A stretch of DNA of 64,000 nt from Geoglobus acetivorans (GCF_039641995.1 NZ_CP087714.1:1590328-1654327), one strand, 5' to 3'; shown: positions 18,404-27,263, counted from the stretch's first letter. Program-made: numbers and translations. Notes: generated from the sequence alone by a model not told the origin.

Positions 18404-19620
18404 AAGTGGCTGTAATCGGAGCTGGGCTTGCCGGGCTGAATGCTGGCAGAATCCTTTCAGAGTATGCTGATGTTGATGTTTACGAAAGCTCGGCGAAGGG
18501 AGGACTTGCAGGATCGTTCTGCACTGAGGATTACTGCATAGAGGTGTTTTATCATCACTTCTTCAGGCAGGACAGCTATCTGATCGATCTGCTGGGCGAG
18601 CTGAAGCTCAGAAGCAGGATTGTGTGGAACACTTCAAGGGTCGGGCAGGCTTTCAGAGGGAAAATTTACCCCCTCAACACACCTCTCGAGATTCTCAGAT
18701 ATCCCGGAATGAGCCTGCTGGATAAAATCAGGCTCGCAAAATTTACGGTTTCCGCAAAGAAAAAGAAATACGAGCTTTTTGACAATACCGGCGTTATCGA
18801 TGGTCTGAAAAAGGATGCGGGGGACAGGCTCATCGAGAGGTTTTTCCTCCCCCTGCTGAAATCCAAGTTCGGTAATAACTACAGTGATGTCAGCTACGCA
18901 TGGCTCCTCGCCCGGGTAACTCTCAGAAGTAACAGAAAGCTAAGCGGGGAGGAGCTGGGGTATCTGAAGGGGGGATTTCACCAACTGATCGACAGGTTAT
19001 CTGATGGACTTGAAATCGTTGGCGAGAGGGCGAAAGTGAAAAAGAACGGGCAGTGGAACGTCAACGGTGTTGACTACGATGCTGTTGTTTTCACGGCACC
19101 ACTCCCTGAGCTTGGAGAGCTCGGGAGGAGGATGGGCATTCAGGATGTCAGGTACCAGAGCAGCATCTGTCTCCTGATTTCAATGGACTCCCCGTTCACG
19201 GACGATCTTTACTGGATCAACTATGATGCAGAACCGTTTGGCGCGACAATAGAGCACACGAACTTCATGCCCCTTGAGGATTACGGCGAGCACCTGATGT
19301 ATGTTGCATCATACACGACCCCTGATAGGGTTCATTCCCTTACCGACAGCGAGATTTTCAGACTTTACCTCTCTGCTCTCAGAAAGTACGGGCTGGACGA
19401 AAACTCGATAAAGTGGTGGAAGGTTTTCAGAGCCAGATTCAGTGGTCCAGTTTATGAGAAAAACTTCAGGAACAAGATAACACCCTACAGGGCAGCGGAA
19501 GGATTTTACATAGCAGGAATGACTTCCGATACGAACTATCCGGAAAGGAGCATGAATGGCAGCCTTCTTGCGGGCAAAAAAGCGGCCGAGATCATTCTGA
19601 GGGATTTTTCGCTGCTGTAA
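18400..19620 (+). CDS. FAD-dependent amine-oxidase/protoporphyrinogen-oxidase-like protein
   Basis: A TTG start at 18400 follows GGTGAGA and overlaps the antiporter stop. The 406-residue protein begins KVAVIGAGLAGLNAGRIL with the FAD dinucleotide motif and ends with the second FAD contact (GFYIAGMTSDTNYPERSMNGSLLAGKKAAE). Segments such as VFYHHFFRQD resemble the HemY/UDP-galactopyranose mutase-related oxidoreductases encoded in glycan or carotenoid clusters. The substrate cannot be named. Its link to an ion antiporter operon is curious. The end overlaps the convergent DUF1152 gene by 29 bases. Confidence 0.85.
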   Translation: MKVAVIGAGLAGLNAGRILSEYADVDVYESSAKGGLAGSFCTEDYCIEVFYHHFFRQDSYLIDLLGELKLRSRIVWNTSRVGQAFRGKIYPLNTPLEILRYPGMSLLDKIRLAKFTVSAKKKKYELFDNTGVIDGLKKDAGDRLIERFFLPLLKSKFGNNYSDVSYAWLLARVTLRSNRKLSGEELGYLKGGFHQLIDRLSDGLEIVGERAKVKKNGQWNVNGVDYDAVVFTAPLPELGELGRRMGIQDVRYQSSICLLISMDSPFTDDLYWINYDAEPFGATIEHTNFMPLEDYGEHLMYVASYTTPDRVHSLTDSEIFRLYLSALRKYGLDENSIKWWKVFRARFSGPVYEKNFRNKITPYRAAEGFYIAGMTSDTNYPERSMNGSLLAGKKAAEIILRDFSLL

Positions 19621-20524
19621 CTCTGTCCATTTCCTCCATTTCCTTTTCCAGGTCGTACTCGGTTTTTATGCCCATCCTGTTGAGTATCTCGTTTGCCTCC
19701 ACTATGCTCTCTGTGCTGTAAATTGCTCTGGCCATGGGGCTTCGCATGTAAACCTCCTTCAGGTTTAGATAGAATATCAGTGAATTGAGGATTGAGATTT
19801 CAAGCTCAAGCTCTCCCCAGAAGTTGTATTTTCCGAAATATCCATTTCTTGCGATTGCCGGAATTTTTGAGGCCTCGCTCTCAACGTTCTTGAGGAACTC
19901 GATAATCTCGTTGCTCACATCCACAATGCTTACGCCATACACGGCACTGTGTAGATCTGAGAGGTATGCTTCAAGCTCCCTTTTGCTCAGCTCGCCGTCG
20001 CTTCCGAATCCCACAACGGCGAGGATGGAGTTCAGGTCGGAAAGGGCTGAAAGCATAACCGAATCCGCGAGAGGGCTCGTAAGGCCTCGTTCGTTTCCCC
20101 TTGCAAGGGAGTCTCCTCCCGCATCAACTCCAAAAACGATGTCGATTCCGCTGGCATTGATAAATTCCTGCAGATCATTCCTCAGGGTAACGACACCCTC
20201 CGTGATGCTGACTGCAAGCACCCGTTCCTTCAGAAAGTCTGCGACCTGGGAGACGATGGGCGTTATGCTGCCAAGCCTTTCACTGCCCGAAACATATCCG
20301 AGCGTTCTGGATATCCTCTTGACCCCTTCTATCTCATCCAGACTCCTTGGACCGACTTTTCTGTCTCTTCTGTATCTCTCCCACACGACTCCGCCGCAGA
20401 TGCACTCCACTCCGAATTTTTCGAGGAAGTTCTTCACGTAAATCGTGCTTATGACGTCCCCTCCCCCACCTATGCCTATCAGAAGAGCTTTTTCAGCTTT
20501 CATCGCGATGTCAATTATCTTCAC
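19592..20524 (-). CDS. DUF1152 family protein
   Basis: The 310-residue protein contains ALLIGIGGGGDVISTIYVKNFL, a glycine-rich loop reminiscent of a nucleotide-binding site, then VVWERYRRDRKVGPRSL, DIVFGVDAGGDSLARG and a conserved VVGFGSDGEL. These match the archaeal DUF1152 family, which has no assigned biochemistry. Start at 20524 (MKIIDIAMKAEKAL); 20503 is a shorter alternative. No operon partner. Confidence 0.85.
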   Translation of the reverse strand: MKIIDIAMKAEKALLIGIGGGGDVISTIYVKNFLEKFGVECICGGVVWERYRRDRKVGPRSLDEIEGVKRISRTLGYVSGSERLGSITPIVSQVADFLKERVLAVSITEGVVTLRNDLQEFINASGIDIVFGVDAGGDSLARGNERGLTSPLADSVMLSALSDLNSILAVVGFGSDGELSKRELEAYLSDLHSAVYGVSIVDVSNEIIEFLKNVESEASKIPAIARNGYFGKYNFWGELELEISILNSLIFYLNLKEVYMRSPMARAIYSTESIVEANEILNRMGIKTEYDLEKEMEEMDRVTAAKNPSE

Positions 20525-20595
20525 AGCTTAAGCTGATGAGGTGAGAACATATTATTTTCGAAAAAATCATATTTGATGATGATGCACCGATTTCC

Positions 20596-21075
20596 ATGAA
20601 AGTTGGAAACGGTGTATTCATCGCAGAAACTGCTGTCGTCAGAGGTGACGTGGAGATCGGAGACGATTCGAGCATCTGGTTCAATGCTGTTGTCAGGGGA
20701 GATGTTGATTACATAACAATAGGTAGCGAGACAAACATCCAGGACAATGTCGTGGTTCATGTGGATGAGGGCGAGCCGTGCGAAATCGGGAGCAGGGTTA
20801 CGGTTGGCCACTCTGCCGTCGTTCATGCATGCAGGATAGCCGACAACGTTTTGATAGGCATGGGTGCGATTGTTCTGAATGGGGCGGAGGTTGGAGAATA
20901 CACGATCGTCGGGGCAGGTTCTGTTCTTACCGGTAAGAGGTATCCGGAGCACTCTCTCATACTGGGGGTTCCCGGAAAGGTTGTTAGGGAGCTGACCGAT
21001 TCAGAGCTTGAATTCATAGAGAGGAGCTGGAGGAACTACATACGGCTAAAGAACAGGTATCTTGGCGTAGAATGA
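20596..21075 (+). CDS. Gamma-class carbonic anhydrase-like hexapeptide protein
   Basis: The 159-residue protein is built of hexapeptide repeats (VVRGDVEIGDDSSIWFNAVVRGDV) that fold into a left-handed beta-helix. The zinc ligands of the family are present: the histidine in NVVVHVDEG and those in GHSAVVHAC. Length fits the short gamma-CA/YrdA/PaaY group, which lacks the acidic loop of the Methanosarcina Cam enzyme. Hydration activity is therefore possible but unproven. Single gene downstream of a divergent DUF1152 gene. Confidence 0.9.
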   Translation: MKVGNGVFIAETAVVRGDVEIGDDSSIWFNAVVRGDVDYITIGSETNIQDNVVVHVDEGEPCEIGSRVTVGHSAVVHACRIADNVLIGMGAIVLNGAEVGEYTIVGAGSVLTGKRYPEHSLILGVPGKVVRELTDSELEFIERSWRNYIRLKNRYLGVE

Positions 21076-21187
21076 AATTATCGACCAGACTCGATTAAAA
21101 TTTTTGAAGCCATTGACAGTCTCGCTGCCCTTTTCTTCCTCCTCTCGTCCTGCTGGACCCCCCGTCTCCAATCCATGTTGAGAAAAT

Positions 21188-21246
21188 TTTAAATATGTGA
21201 TATACTAACTAAAAGTTAGGAAATACAAGTTAAGGAGGTGATGTGA
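21188..21246 (+). promoter_or_regulatory. Heat-shock promoter with HSR1-type operator and strong ribosome-binding site
   Basis: A TATA-like TTTAAATA at 21188-21195 is followed by the perfect inverted repeat CTAAC-TAAAA-GTTAG at 21205-21219. I recall CTAAC-N5-GTTAG as the reported binding motif of the A. fulgidus heat-shock regulator HSR1. The operator centre lies about 20 bases after the TATA box, so it would cover the transcription start. GGAGGTGATG at 21234-21243 is the ribosome-binding site of the Hsp20 gene. Confidence 0.8.
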
Positions 21247-21678
21247 ATGAGAACATTCGACCCGTTTGACGAGGTAAGGCGGCTTCAGGAGAGGATGGTG
21301 AGGTTGCTCGACGAGTTTGACAGGTTTGCAGCCCCGGCAGCTGAGAAACTGATTGAGAGGCTTGGGATGCCGGTGGACGTGATAGATGAGGGAGACAAGT
21401 TCAGGATCGTGGCAGACCTTCCCGGTTTCGACAAGAACGACATCGAGATATACATCGAAGACGGCGACCTCGTCATAAAGGCAGTCAGAAAGGAAGAAAA
21501 AGAGGAGAAGGACAGAAACTTCCTCAGGAGGGAGAGGAGTTTTGGCGAGGTGTACAGGAGGATAAGTCTGCCTGCAGATGTTCAGGAGGACAGGATAAGG
21601 GCAAGATACAACAACGGTGTTCTTGAAATCGAGGTTCCAAAGACCCAGAGAGATAGGAAAATAATCAGGATTGAATAA
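21247..21678 (+). CDS. Small heat-shock protein Hsp20 (alpha-crystallin family)
   Basis: The 143-residue protein has an N-terminal arm (about 1-38), the alpha-crystallin domain from MPVDVIDEGDKFRIVADLPGF, the conserved NGVLEIEVPK near 125-134 and a C-terminal IIRIE that supplies the I-x-I oligomerisation motif. It is an ATP-independent chaperone forming large cytoplasmic oligomers. The promoter carries an HSR1-type palindrome, so it should be induced by heat. The regulator itself is not nearby. It converges on the DRG GTPase gene with 8 bases between. Confidence 0.96.
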   Translation: MRTFDPFDEVRRLQERMVRLLDEFDRFAAPAAEKLIERLGMPVDVIDEGDKFRIVADLPGFDKNDIEIYIEDGDLVIKAVRKEEKEEKDRNFLRRERSFGEVYRRISLPADVQEDRIRARYNNGVLEIEVPKTQRDRKIIRIE

Positions 21679-21686
21679 CCCTATTT

Positions 21687-22751
21687 TTATCTTGCATATA
21701 CTGTTATCACGTCTCCGTCCTCAAGCTCGTGCTCCAGCCCGACCTTCTGCCCCTCGAATTTTACGCTCTTGCCCCACACTCTGGCGTACTTGAAGTTTTC
21801 GAGGAGATCTCTGTGGATTTTTCTGCAGACATCCTCGACCCTCGCACCCCTTCTGAGGATCATCGGCTCCTCTTCCACCTTTCCGCCGGGAGGTTTGAGG
21901 TAGACCCTTATGAAGTCCAGTTTGCGGTAAATTTCTTCTACAAGTTTATCAAGGTTTATCTTCTTCTCCGCAGAAACCGCTATGGCGTTTTCCGGGATTT
22001 CAGCATCCGGATACAGGTCTATCTTGTTAACCACCGTTATTGAGGGTATGTACGCCCTGTTTCCGAGAATGGCATCGATCAACCTGTCGATGGTTATGTC
22101 CTCTCTTATCAGGACCTCGCCATTGTGTATCTTGTATTCCCTGAGAATGCTCCTTATTGTCTGCTCGTCGATGGACAGATCTACGGTGGATTTTATGCTC
22201 AGCCCACCCGTGGCCCTCTTTTTTATAACAACATCAGGAGGTTTTTCATCGAGCCGTATACCTCCCTCGTAAAGCTCATTTTTCAGAACGTCTATATTTT
22301 CGAGGGTGAAAACGTCAACGACGATTATTATGATGTCCGCATTTCTGACCGCTGCAAGGATCTCTCTACCTCTGCCTCTCCCCCTGGACGCTCCTTCAAT
22401 CAGTCCGGGAACGTCGACAATCTGGATCTTTGCGCCATTGTATTCGAGCATTCCCGGAACGGGTTTGAGGGTTGTGAAATCATAATCCCCAACCTCACTT
22501 TTCGCCCCCGTCAGGGCGTTGAGTATCGTGGACTTGCCCACTGAGGGGTAACCCACAAGAACGGCCGTAGCATCTCCTTCCTTTTTAATTGCGTATTGTT
22601 CCCCGCCAGTCTTCTTCCTCTGCTTCTCCGCTTCCTCTTTAAGCCTGGCGAGCTTGGCCTTCAGCCTGCCTATGTGATGCTCGGTGGCTTTGTTGTACGG
22701 TGTTTTCCGTATCTCCTCTTCAAGCCTCTTTATTTCCTGCTGAATGTCCAT
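21687..22751 (-). CDS. DRG-family (Obg superfamily) GTP-binding protein
   Basis: The 354-residue protein has a charged coiled N-terminus (1-50), then G1 GYPSVGKS at 67-74, G3 DVPG at 113-116, an NKID at about 240, and a TGS domain over the last 65 residues. That order is the archaeal/eukaryotic DRG family, which associates with translating ribosomes. G-domain insertions typical of DRG are present between G3 and G4. Single gene, start ATG at 22751. Confidence 0.95.
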   Translation of the reverse strand: MDIQQEIKRLEEEIRKTPYNKATEHHIGRLKAKLARLKEEAEKQRKKTGGEQYAIKKEGDATAVLVGYPSVGKSTILNALTGAKSEVGDYDFTTLKPVPGMLEYNGAKIQIVDVPGLIEGASRGRGRGREILAAVRNADIIIIVVDVFTLENIDVLKNELYEGGIRLDEKPPDVVIKKRATGGLSIKSTVDLSIDEQTIRSILREYKIHNGEVLIREDITIDRLIDAILGNRAYIPSITVVNKIDLYPDAEIPENAIAVSAEKKINLDKLVEEIYRKLDFIRVYLKPPGGKVEEEPMILRRGARVEDVCRKIHRDLLENFKYARVWGKSVKFEGQKVGLEHELEDGDVITVYAR

Positions 22752-22824
22752 TGGATGGGAATGGTTACCTGCTTAATAAAAAGATACTGATTTCCGAAGT
22801 GAAACCAGATTAAGAAAATGGAAA

Positions 22825-24084
22825 TTAGAGGTATTTTCTCGGGTCTGTTATCTTACCCTCGATGGCCGTTGCTGCAGCAGTTGCAGGGGATGCGAGGTAG
22901 ATTTCGGCCTCCGGGTTACCCATTCTGCCCTTGAAGTTTCTGTTCTGTGTTGAGACGCACACCTCTCCATCGGCAAGAATGCCCATGTGTATCCCGACGC
23001 AGGGACCGCATCCCGGAGGAATCACCATTCCGCCCGCCTCGACAATCGTCTTCAGGTATCCTCTCTCGTCGGCCTGAAGGTATATCTCCCTGCTTGCCGG
23101 CCCAACGATCAGCCTCACGTTTTCGGAGACCTTCCTCCCCTCGAGCATTCTGGCCACGATCTCTATGTCGCTCAGCCTTCCGTTTGTGCATGTTCCCACA
23201 AACACCTGATCGACTGGAGTCCCCTCTACCTCGGAAACAGGAGCGACATTGTCCACGTTGTGGGGCTTTGAGACCACAGGCTCGAGATCTCCGGCATCGA
23301 AATACAGCTCTTTCTCGTATTCGGCATCGCTGTCGGGTTTGATCTCTCTGAACCTGTCTGCTCTGCCCCTTTCAGCCAGGAATCTCTTTGTTTCCTCGTC
23401 GCTCTTGAACAGTCCGGCCTTTGCCCCGCACTCAATTGCCATGTTGGCCATCGTCAGTCTGCCGTCGATGTACATGCTGTCGATAGTGTCTCCGTGGAAC
23501 TCAAGAGCCTTGTACGTTGCGCCATCCACTCCAAGCTCTCCGATTATCGTGAGCATCAGATCCTTCGGATACACTCCCTCAGGCATTTTTCCATTCACTT
23601 CAACTCTGAAAGTTTCCGGGACCCTGAACCAGTTTTTACCGAGGGCAACTGCGATCGCAACGTCAGTTGACCCCATACCTGTTGAAAAAGCCCCAAGTGC
23701 GCCGTAGGTGCATGTGTGACTGTCTGCTCCCACAACAAGGTCACCCGGGTTCACGTATTTCTCGACCATTATCTGGTGGATTATTCCGTTTCCGGGTTTG
23801 CTGAAATCGGCACCGGCCTTCACTGCAAATTCACATATAAACTTGTGGTCATTGCTCAGCTCCTTTCTCGGCGAAGGTGCAGCGTGATCCACGAAGAAGT
23901 GGGTGATTTCAGCACCTTTGATGTTTTTCTCATCAATTCCCAGAGCCTGTATCTGCCTTATTGCGAGAGGAGCGGTACCATCCTGCAGAGCGATCTGATC
24001 AACTCTGGCTATGACGATGTCTCCTGCGTAAGCATCTTCACCGCTTTTCTCTGAGAAGATTTTTTCGGCAATGGTTTTGCCCAT
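22825..24084 (-). CDS. leuC: 3-Isopropylmalate dehydratase/homoaconitase-type large subunit
   Basis: The 419-residue protein shows the aconitase-superfamily motifs ARVDQIALQDGTAPLA, GDLVVGADSHTCTYGALGAFSTGMGSTD, a first iron-sulfur cysteine in VFVGTCTNGR and two in VIPPGCGPCVG. The 419-residue length is that of the archaeal two-subunit LeuC/HacA type. It isomerises 2-isopropylmalate or a homologue such as citramalate. The small subunit is not adjacent, so substrate specificity cannot be decided here. Confidence 0.92.
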   Translation of the reverse strand: MGKTIAEKIFSEKSGEDAYAGDIVIARVDQIALQDGTAPLAIRQIQALGIDEKNIKGAEITHFFVDHAAPSPRKELSNDHKFICEFAVKAGADFSKPGNGIIHQIMVEKYVNPGDLVVGADSHTCTYGALGAFSTGMGSTDVAIAVALGKNWFRVPETFRVEVNGKMPEGVYPKDLMLTIIGELGVDGATYKALEFHGDTIDSMYIDGRLTMANMAIECGAKAGLFKSDEETKRFLAERGRADRFREIKPDSDAEYEKELYFDAGDLEPVVSKPHNVDNVAPVSEVEGTPVDQVFVGTCTNGRLSDIEIVARMLEGRKVSENVRLIVGPASREIYLQADERGYLKTIVEAGGMVIPPGCGPCVGIHMGILADGEVCVSTQNRNFKGRMGNPEAEIYLASPATAAATAIEGKITDPRKYL

Positions 24085-24116
24085 GCTTGACGAGGAAAAA
24101 TAGGGTATTTAAAGGT

Positions 24117-26012
24117 TTACTGCTGAATAACAATCACACCCCTATCACTTGGCTTCAGCTTCGTGAGCTTCTCAACGGAATCGGGGTTGCTGACCACGGA
24201 GGAAACCTTCTTGTTGACGACAGCCTCGTAAATTGCCCTCCTGAGTATCTTTCCGCCTGCCCTCGGCAGTTCTGGGGTGAAAACTATCAGTGCGGGGTGT
24301 GCAATCTTTCCAATGTCTCTTTCGATTTTTTCCGTGATTTTTTCCGCCACCTCTTTGCCGGGATTGCTGGAAACGACGAAAAGCGCTATGGCGCTTCCCT
24401 TGACTCTATCTGGCAGACCAACCGCTGCGACTTCCCTGATATCCGGGATCTCCATGACTGCATGTTCAAGCTCGATCAGCGAAACTCTGTGGCCGCTTAT
24501 GTTGATAACGTCGTCAACCCTACCGACAATCCAGATGTGTCCCTCATCATCCATGTATGCGGAATCCCCAGTGAAGTAAACCCTCTTTCCGTATTTGGTC
24601 CAGTAGAATTTTATGTAGCTTGATGTGTCGCCGTTTATTTCGAGCATAATCCCTGGAAATGGTTTTTTGATCACGAGATTCCCGATTTCGAAGGGTTTGA
24701 CCTTTTTTCCACCATCGTCTATTATGTCCACCTCAATGCCCGGCAGGGCCTTTCCGACAGAAGCCGGTTTCATTGGAGTAAGGGCGGGTATCTGGGACAG
24801 GACATGTCCTCCTGTCTCGGTCTGCCACCACGTGTTGACGAGGGGGATCTTCTTCCTTCCAAGTTCGCCGTACAGCCAGCTCCAGGTTTCAGGGTCTATC
24901 GGCTCGCCGACCGAGCCTATCAACCTGAGCGAACTCAGGTCGTATCCGCTGATATCACACCCGTTGATCATCCTGGCGAGCGTGGGAACTGTGTAAAACA
25001 CCGTAACGCCGTATTTTTCAATTATGTCGAAAATCCGGCAGATATCCGGATGGTCCGGGGCACCCTCATAGAGGAGGGTCGTGGCCCCAACAGCCAGGGG
25101 TCCGTAAACGCCGTAACTGTGGCCGGTAATCCATCCAAGGCTTGCGGTCGTCCATATTATGTCGTCAGGCTTGAGATCAAGAACCATTTTGGATGTTGCG
25201 TAAACGTGGACAAGGTATCCGCCTGTGGAGTGGACTATGCCCTTTGGTTCTGCGGTTGATCCGCTCGTGTACATTATGAAGAGCGGATGATTCGAATCGA
25301 GAACCTCGGGAGATGTGTTCTTTTTGCTCAGGAGGTCGTGATACCAGTGGTCCCTGTCCTCGACCATGCTGACCTCATTTTTCGCTCTTCTGACCACAAT
25401 AACCTTTTTTATCTTTCCGTATTCGTCACATGCTTCGTCAGCCTTTTCCTTCAGGTTAATGAGCCTGCCCCGTCTGAAATATCCGTCTGCAGTTATTAAA
25501 AACTCGGCTCTGCTATCCTTGAGCCTGTATGCAGCGGATTTTGCGCTGAACCCCTCGAAGATGTATATGTGCGTCGCGCCTATTCTTGCACATGCGAGCA
25601 TCGCTATGACCGCTTCCGCAAGATTTGGCAGGTACAACGCCACTTTCGACCCCTGCTTAACTCCAAGCTCTTTAAGAGCGGATGAAAGGGCATTGACCTC
25701 TCTGTAAAGCTGGTAATATGTGATAATCCTGCTTTCACCGTTCTCTCCTTCCCATATTATTGCGGCCTTGTTCTTCTTCTCGGCATGCCTGTCGACGCAG
25801 TTGTAACAGGCATTTATTTTTCCTCCAACAAAGAATCTGTAGAATGGTGCTCTGGAATCGTCCAGAAAGCTGTACCATGGTTCAAACCACTCAAGCTCTC
25901 TTGCAAAGTCCTCCCAGAACTCAATCCAGTTTTCAGAGGCACGTGAGTAGATTGCAGGGTCTCTGACGTTGGCACTCAGGACGAATTCCTTGGATGGATA
26001 TATTCCTTTCAT
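24117..26012 (-). CDS. Acetyl-CoA synthetase (AMP-forming), acyl-adenylate family
   Basis: With an ATG start at 26012 (631 residues; GTGAT nine bases upstream) the protein shows the adenylation motifs MYTSGSTAEPKGIVH, WTTASLGWITGHSYGVYGPL, NTWWQTETGGHVLS, YFTGDSAYMDDEGHIWIVGRVDD and LPRAGGKILRR. In the last, the usual TRSGK reads AGGK, but the catalytic lysine is kept. The tryptophan in the WWQTETG loop matches acetate/propionate enzymes. It activates acetate to acetyl-CoA, feeding the acetyl-CoA pathway. An in-frame GTG at 26021 is an alternative start. Confidence 0.92.
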   Translation of the reverse strand: MKGIYPSKEFVLSANVRDPAIYSRASENWIEFWEDFARELEWFEPWYSFLDDSRAPFYRFFVGGKINACYNCVDRHAEKKNKAAIIWEGENGESRIITYYQLYREVNALSSALKELGVKQGSKVALYLPNLAEAVIAMLACARIGATHIYIFEGFSAKSAAYRLKDSRAEFLITADGYFRRGRLINLKEKADEACDEYGKIKKVIVVRRAKNEVSMVEDRDHWYHDLLSKKNTSPEVLDSNHPLFIMYTSGSTAEPKGIVHSTGGYLVHVYATSKMVLDLKPDDIIWTTASLGWITGHSYGVYGPLAVGATTLLYEGAPDHPDICRIFDIIEKYGVTVFYTVPTLARMINGCDISGYDLSSLRLIGSVGEPIDPETWSWLYGELGRKKIPLVNTWWQTETGGHVLSQIPALTPMKPASVGKALPGIEVDIIDDGGKKVKPFEIGNLVIKKPFPGIMLEINGDTSSYIKFYWTKYGKRVYFTGDSAYMDDEGHIWIVGRVDDVINISGHRVSLIELEHAVMEIPDIREVAAVGLPDRVKGSAIALFVVSSNPGKEVAEKITEKIERDIGKIAHPALIVFTPELPRAGGKILRRAIYEAVVNKKVSSVVSNPDSVEKLTKLKPSDRGVIVIQQ

Positions 26013-26185
26013 TTTTATCACTATTAATAATGGCTGAAATTTGTTTTTAAAAGTTGCTATTTTTGATAGATTCTGGTATCTTTCAGCATCGTCTGTTCTG
26101 TGCCTGCGTGTCTGAAACGGACGAATTCTGTATCACTGGTTTCGAGAATGGAAAAACTTATCTTGATCTTTTAACCTTTAATTTT

Positions 26186-26443
26186 ATGCTGAGGGTTTAT
26201 GCCCTGTCAACCTGTCCCTACTGCAAAAAGACTCTGAAGTTTCTCGAGGAGAACGGCATTGAGGCAGACGTGATATTCATCGACCTTCTTGACATGGAGA
26301 AAAAGGAAATGGCCATGAGAGAGGCCTACAGCTATGCTGGCATGTATGCCGTGCCGGTCGTGGTTTACGGGGATGTGGTGATTGCGGGCTTTGATGAGGA
26401 GAAGCTCGAAAAGCTCGTGGAGATGATGAAGAGTGAGTCCTGA
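26186..26443 (+). CDS. Glutaredoxin-like protein
   Basis: ATG at 26186 gives 85 residues beginning MLRVYALSTCPYCKK; the active site CPYC lies at 10-13 and the cis-proline in YAVPVVV. An upstream in-frame start at 26054 has no domain content. It is the size of glutaredoxins/NrdH-like redoxins. The next gene, starting inside its end, encodes a ferredoxin-disulfide reductase catalytic subunit. The two therefore probably form a ferredoxin-driven thiol reduction chain. Confidence 0.92.
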   Translation: MLRVYALSTCPYCKKTLKFLEENGIEADVIFIDLLDMEKKEMAMREAYSYAGMYAVPVVVYGDVVIAGFDEEKLEKLVEMMKSES

Positions 26444-26780
26444 GGAATATGTGCAGATGGCCGAAAGGGTCGTTCAGAGAAAGGGATGGAAACTGAACCC
26501 CGACGAAGAGCTTGTTCTCGAGCTGGTAAAAGGCCTGCTGGAAAACAGGAGGAGATACGGGAAGAGTTACTGTCCGTGCAGGGTTGTGGTTGGGAATGAG
26601 GAGATAGACAGGAAGATAATCTGCCCCTGTGTTTATGCCGGGCAGGACATATCCTGGCATGGAAGATGTTTCTGCGGGCTTTATGTGAGTCAGGAAGTTT
26701 ACAGCGGTGCAGAGGAAATGCCTGCAGTAATACCGGACAGACACGCAGAAGAGCTGCTAAAGTTCCTCGCAGATAAATGA
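26433..26780 (+). CDS. Ferredoxin:thioredoxin/glutaredoxin reductase catalytic subunit
   Basis: GTG start at 26433, overlapping the glutaredoxin gene by 11 bases. The 115-residue protein has the three CxC pairs of FTR-beta: CPC (47-49), CPC (64-66) and C-F-C (79-81), with a histidine at 76. These bind a [4Fe-4S] cluster next to an active disulfide. The enzyme passes single electrons from ferredoxin to a redoxin disulfide. The cyanobacterial alpha subunit is absent, as in archaeal FDRs. The genetic pairing indicates the neighbour as substrate. Confidence 0.92.
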   Translation: MSPEEYVQMAERVVQRKGWKLNPDEELVLELVKGLLENRRRYGKSYCPCRVVVGNEEIDRKIICPCVYAGQDISWHGRCFCGLYVSQEVYSGAEEMPAVIPDRHAEELLKFLADK

Positions 26781-27263
26781 ATATGTGCACCACTGGCAGT
26801 ACGATGTGTCCCTGTAGTATCTCCCGGAATGCAGGTAGTTGAAGAACTCAATGCTTTCACGAAATAGCCTGTCGCTGTAATTCACCTCGTATTTCCTGAA
26901 TTTCTCTCCATTGTATTCCACTAAGAACCCTTTCTTTCTTCCGGACATTGCGAGGTAGAGGTTCAGCTGCCCGATCCAGTTTTTTGTGGGCTTTCTGAAT
27001 GCCCTCACACTCTTAACCTCGTAAACCTCGCTGTGGGTTATGAAATCTGCCCTCCCGTATATGGTGTAGTATTTCGTCCTGTAGTTCAGAGGTTTTTGCT
27101 TTCTGTAAGGTGTTCTGAGGCTCTTCAGCATTCTTTCAAATTCAATTTCAGCTTTTCGTCCCCTTTCGATAGCCTCGGCCTCAATCCTGCTGTATTCAGG
27201 ATACTTTCCCGCCAGGTATATCTGGAAGGGACATCTGAATACCCATGATGCGGGATATTTCAC
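26757..27263 (-). CDS. Cas4/RecB-like PD-(D/E)XK nuclease with iron-sulfur cysteines
   Basis: The 168-residue protein has C11 near the start, the catalytic YGRADF (D73), YEVKSVR (E82-x-K84) and GQLNLYL (QxxxY), and three C-terminal cysteines at 156, 159 and 165. That is the full Cas4 layout with a [4Fe-4S] cluster. Cas4 nucleases trim DNA ends during CRISPR spacer capture, but no CRISPR array or other cas gene lies in the window. This is therefore a stand-alone Cas4-like exonuclease of unknown role. Its 3' end overlaps the FTR gene by 24 bases. Confidence 0.88.
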   Translation of the reverse strand: MKYPASWVFRCPFQIYLAGKYPEYSRIEAEAIERGRKAEIEFERMLKSLRTPYRKQKPLNYRTKYYTIYGRADFITHSEVYEVKSVRAFRKPTKNWIGQLNLYLAMSGRKKGFLVEYNGEKFRKYEVNYSDRLFRESIEFFNYLHSGRYYRDTSYCQWCTYSFICEEL

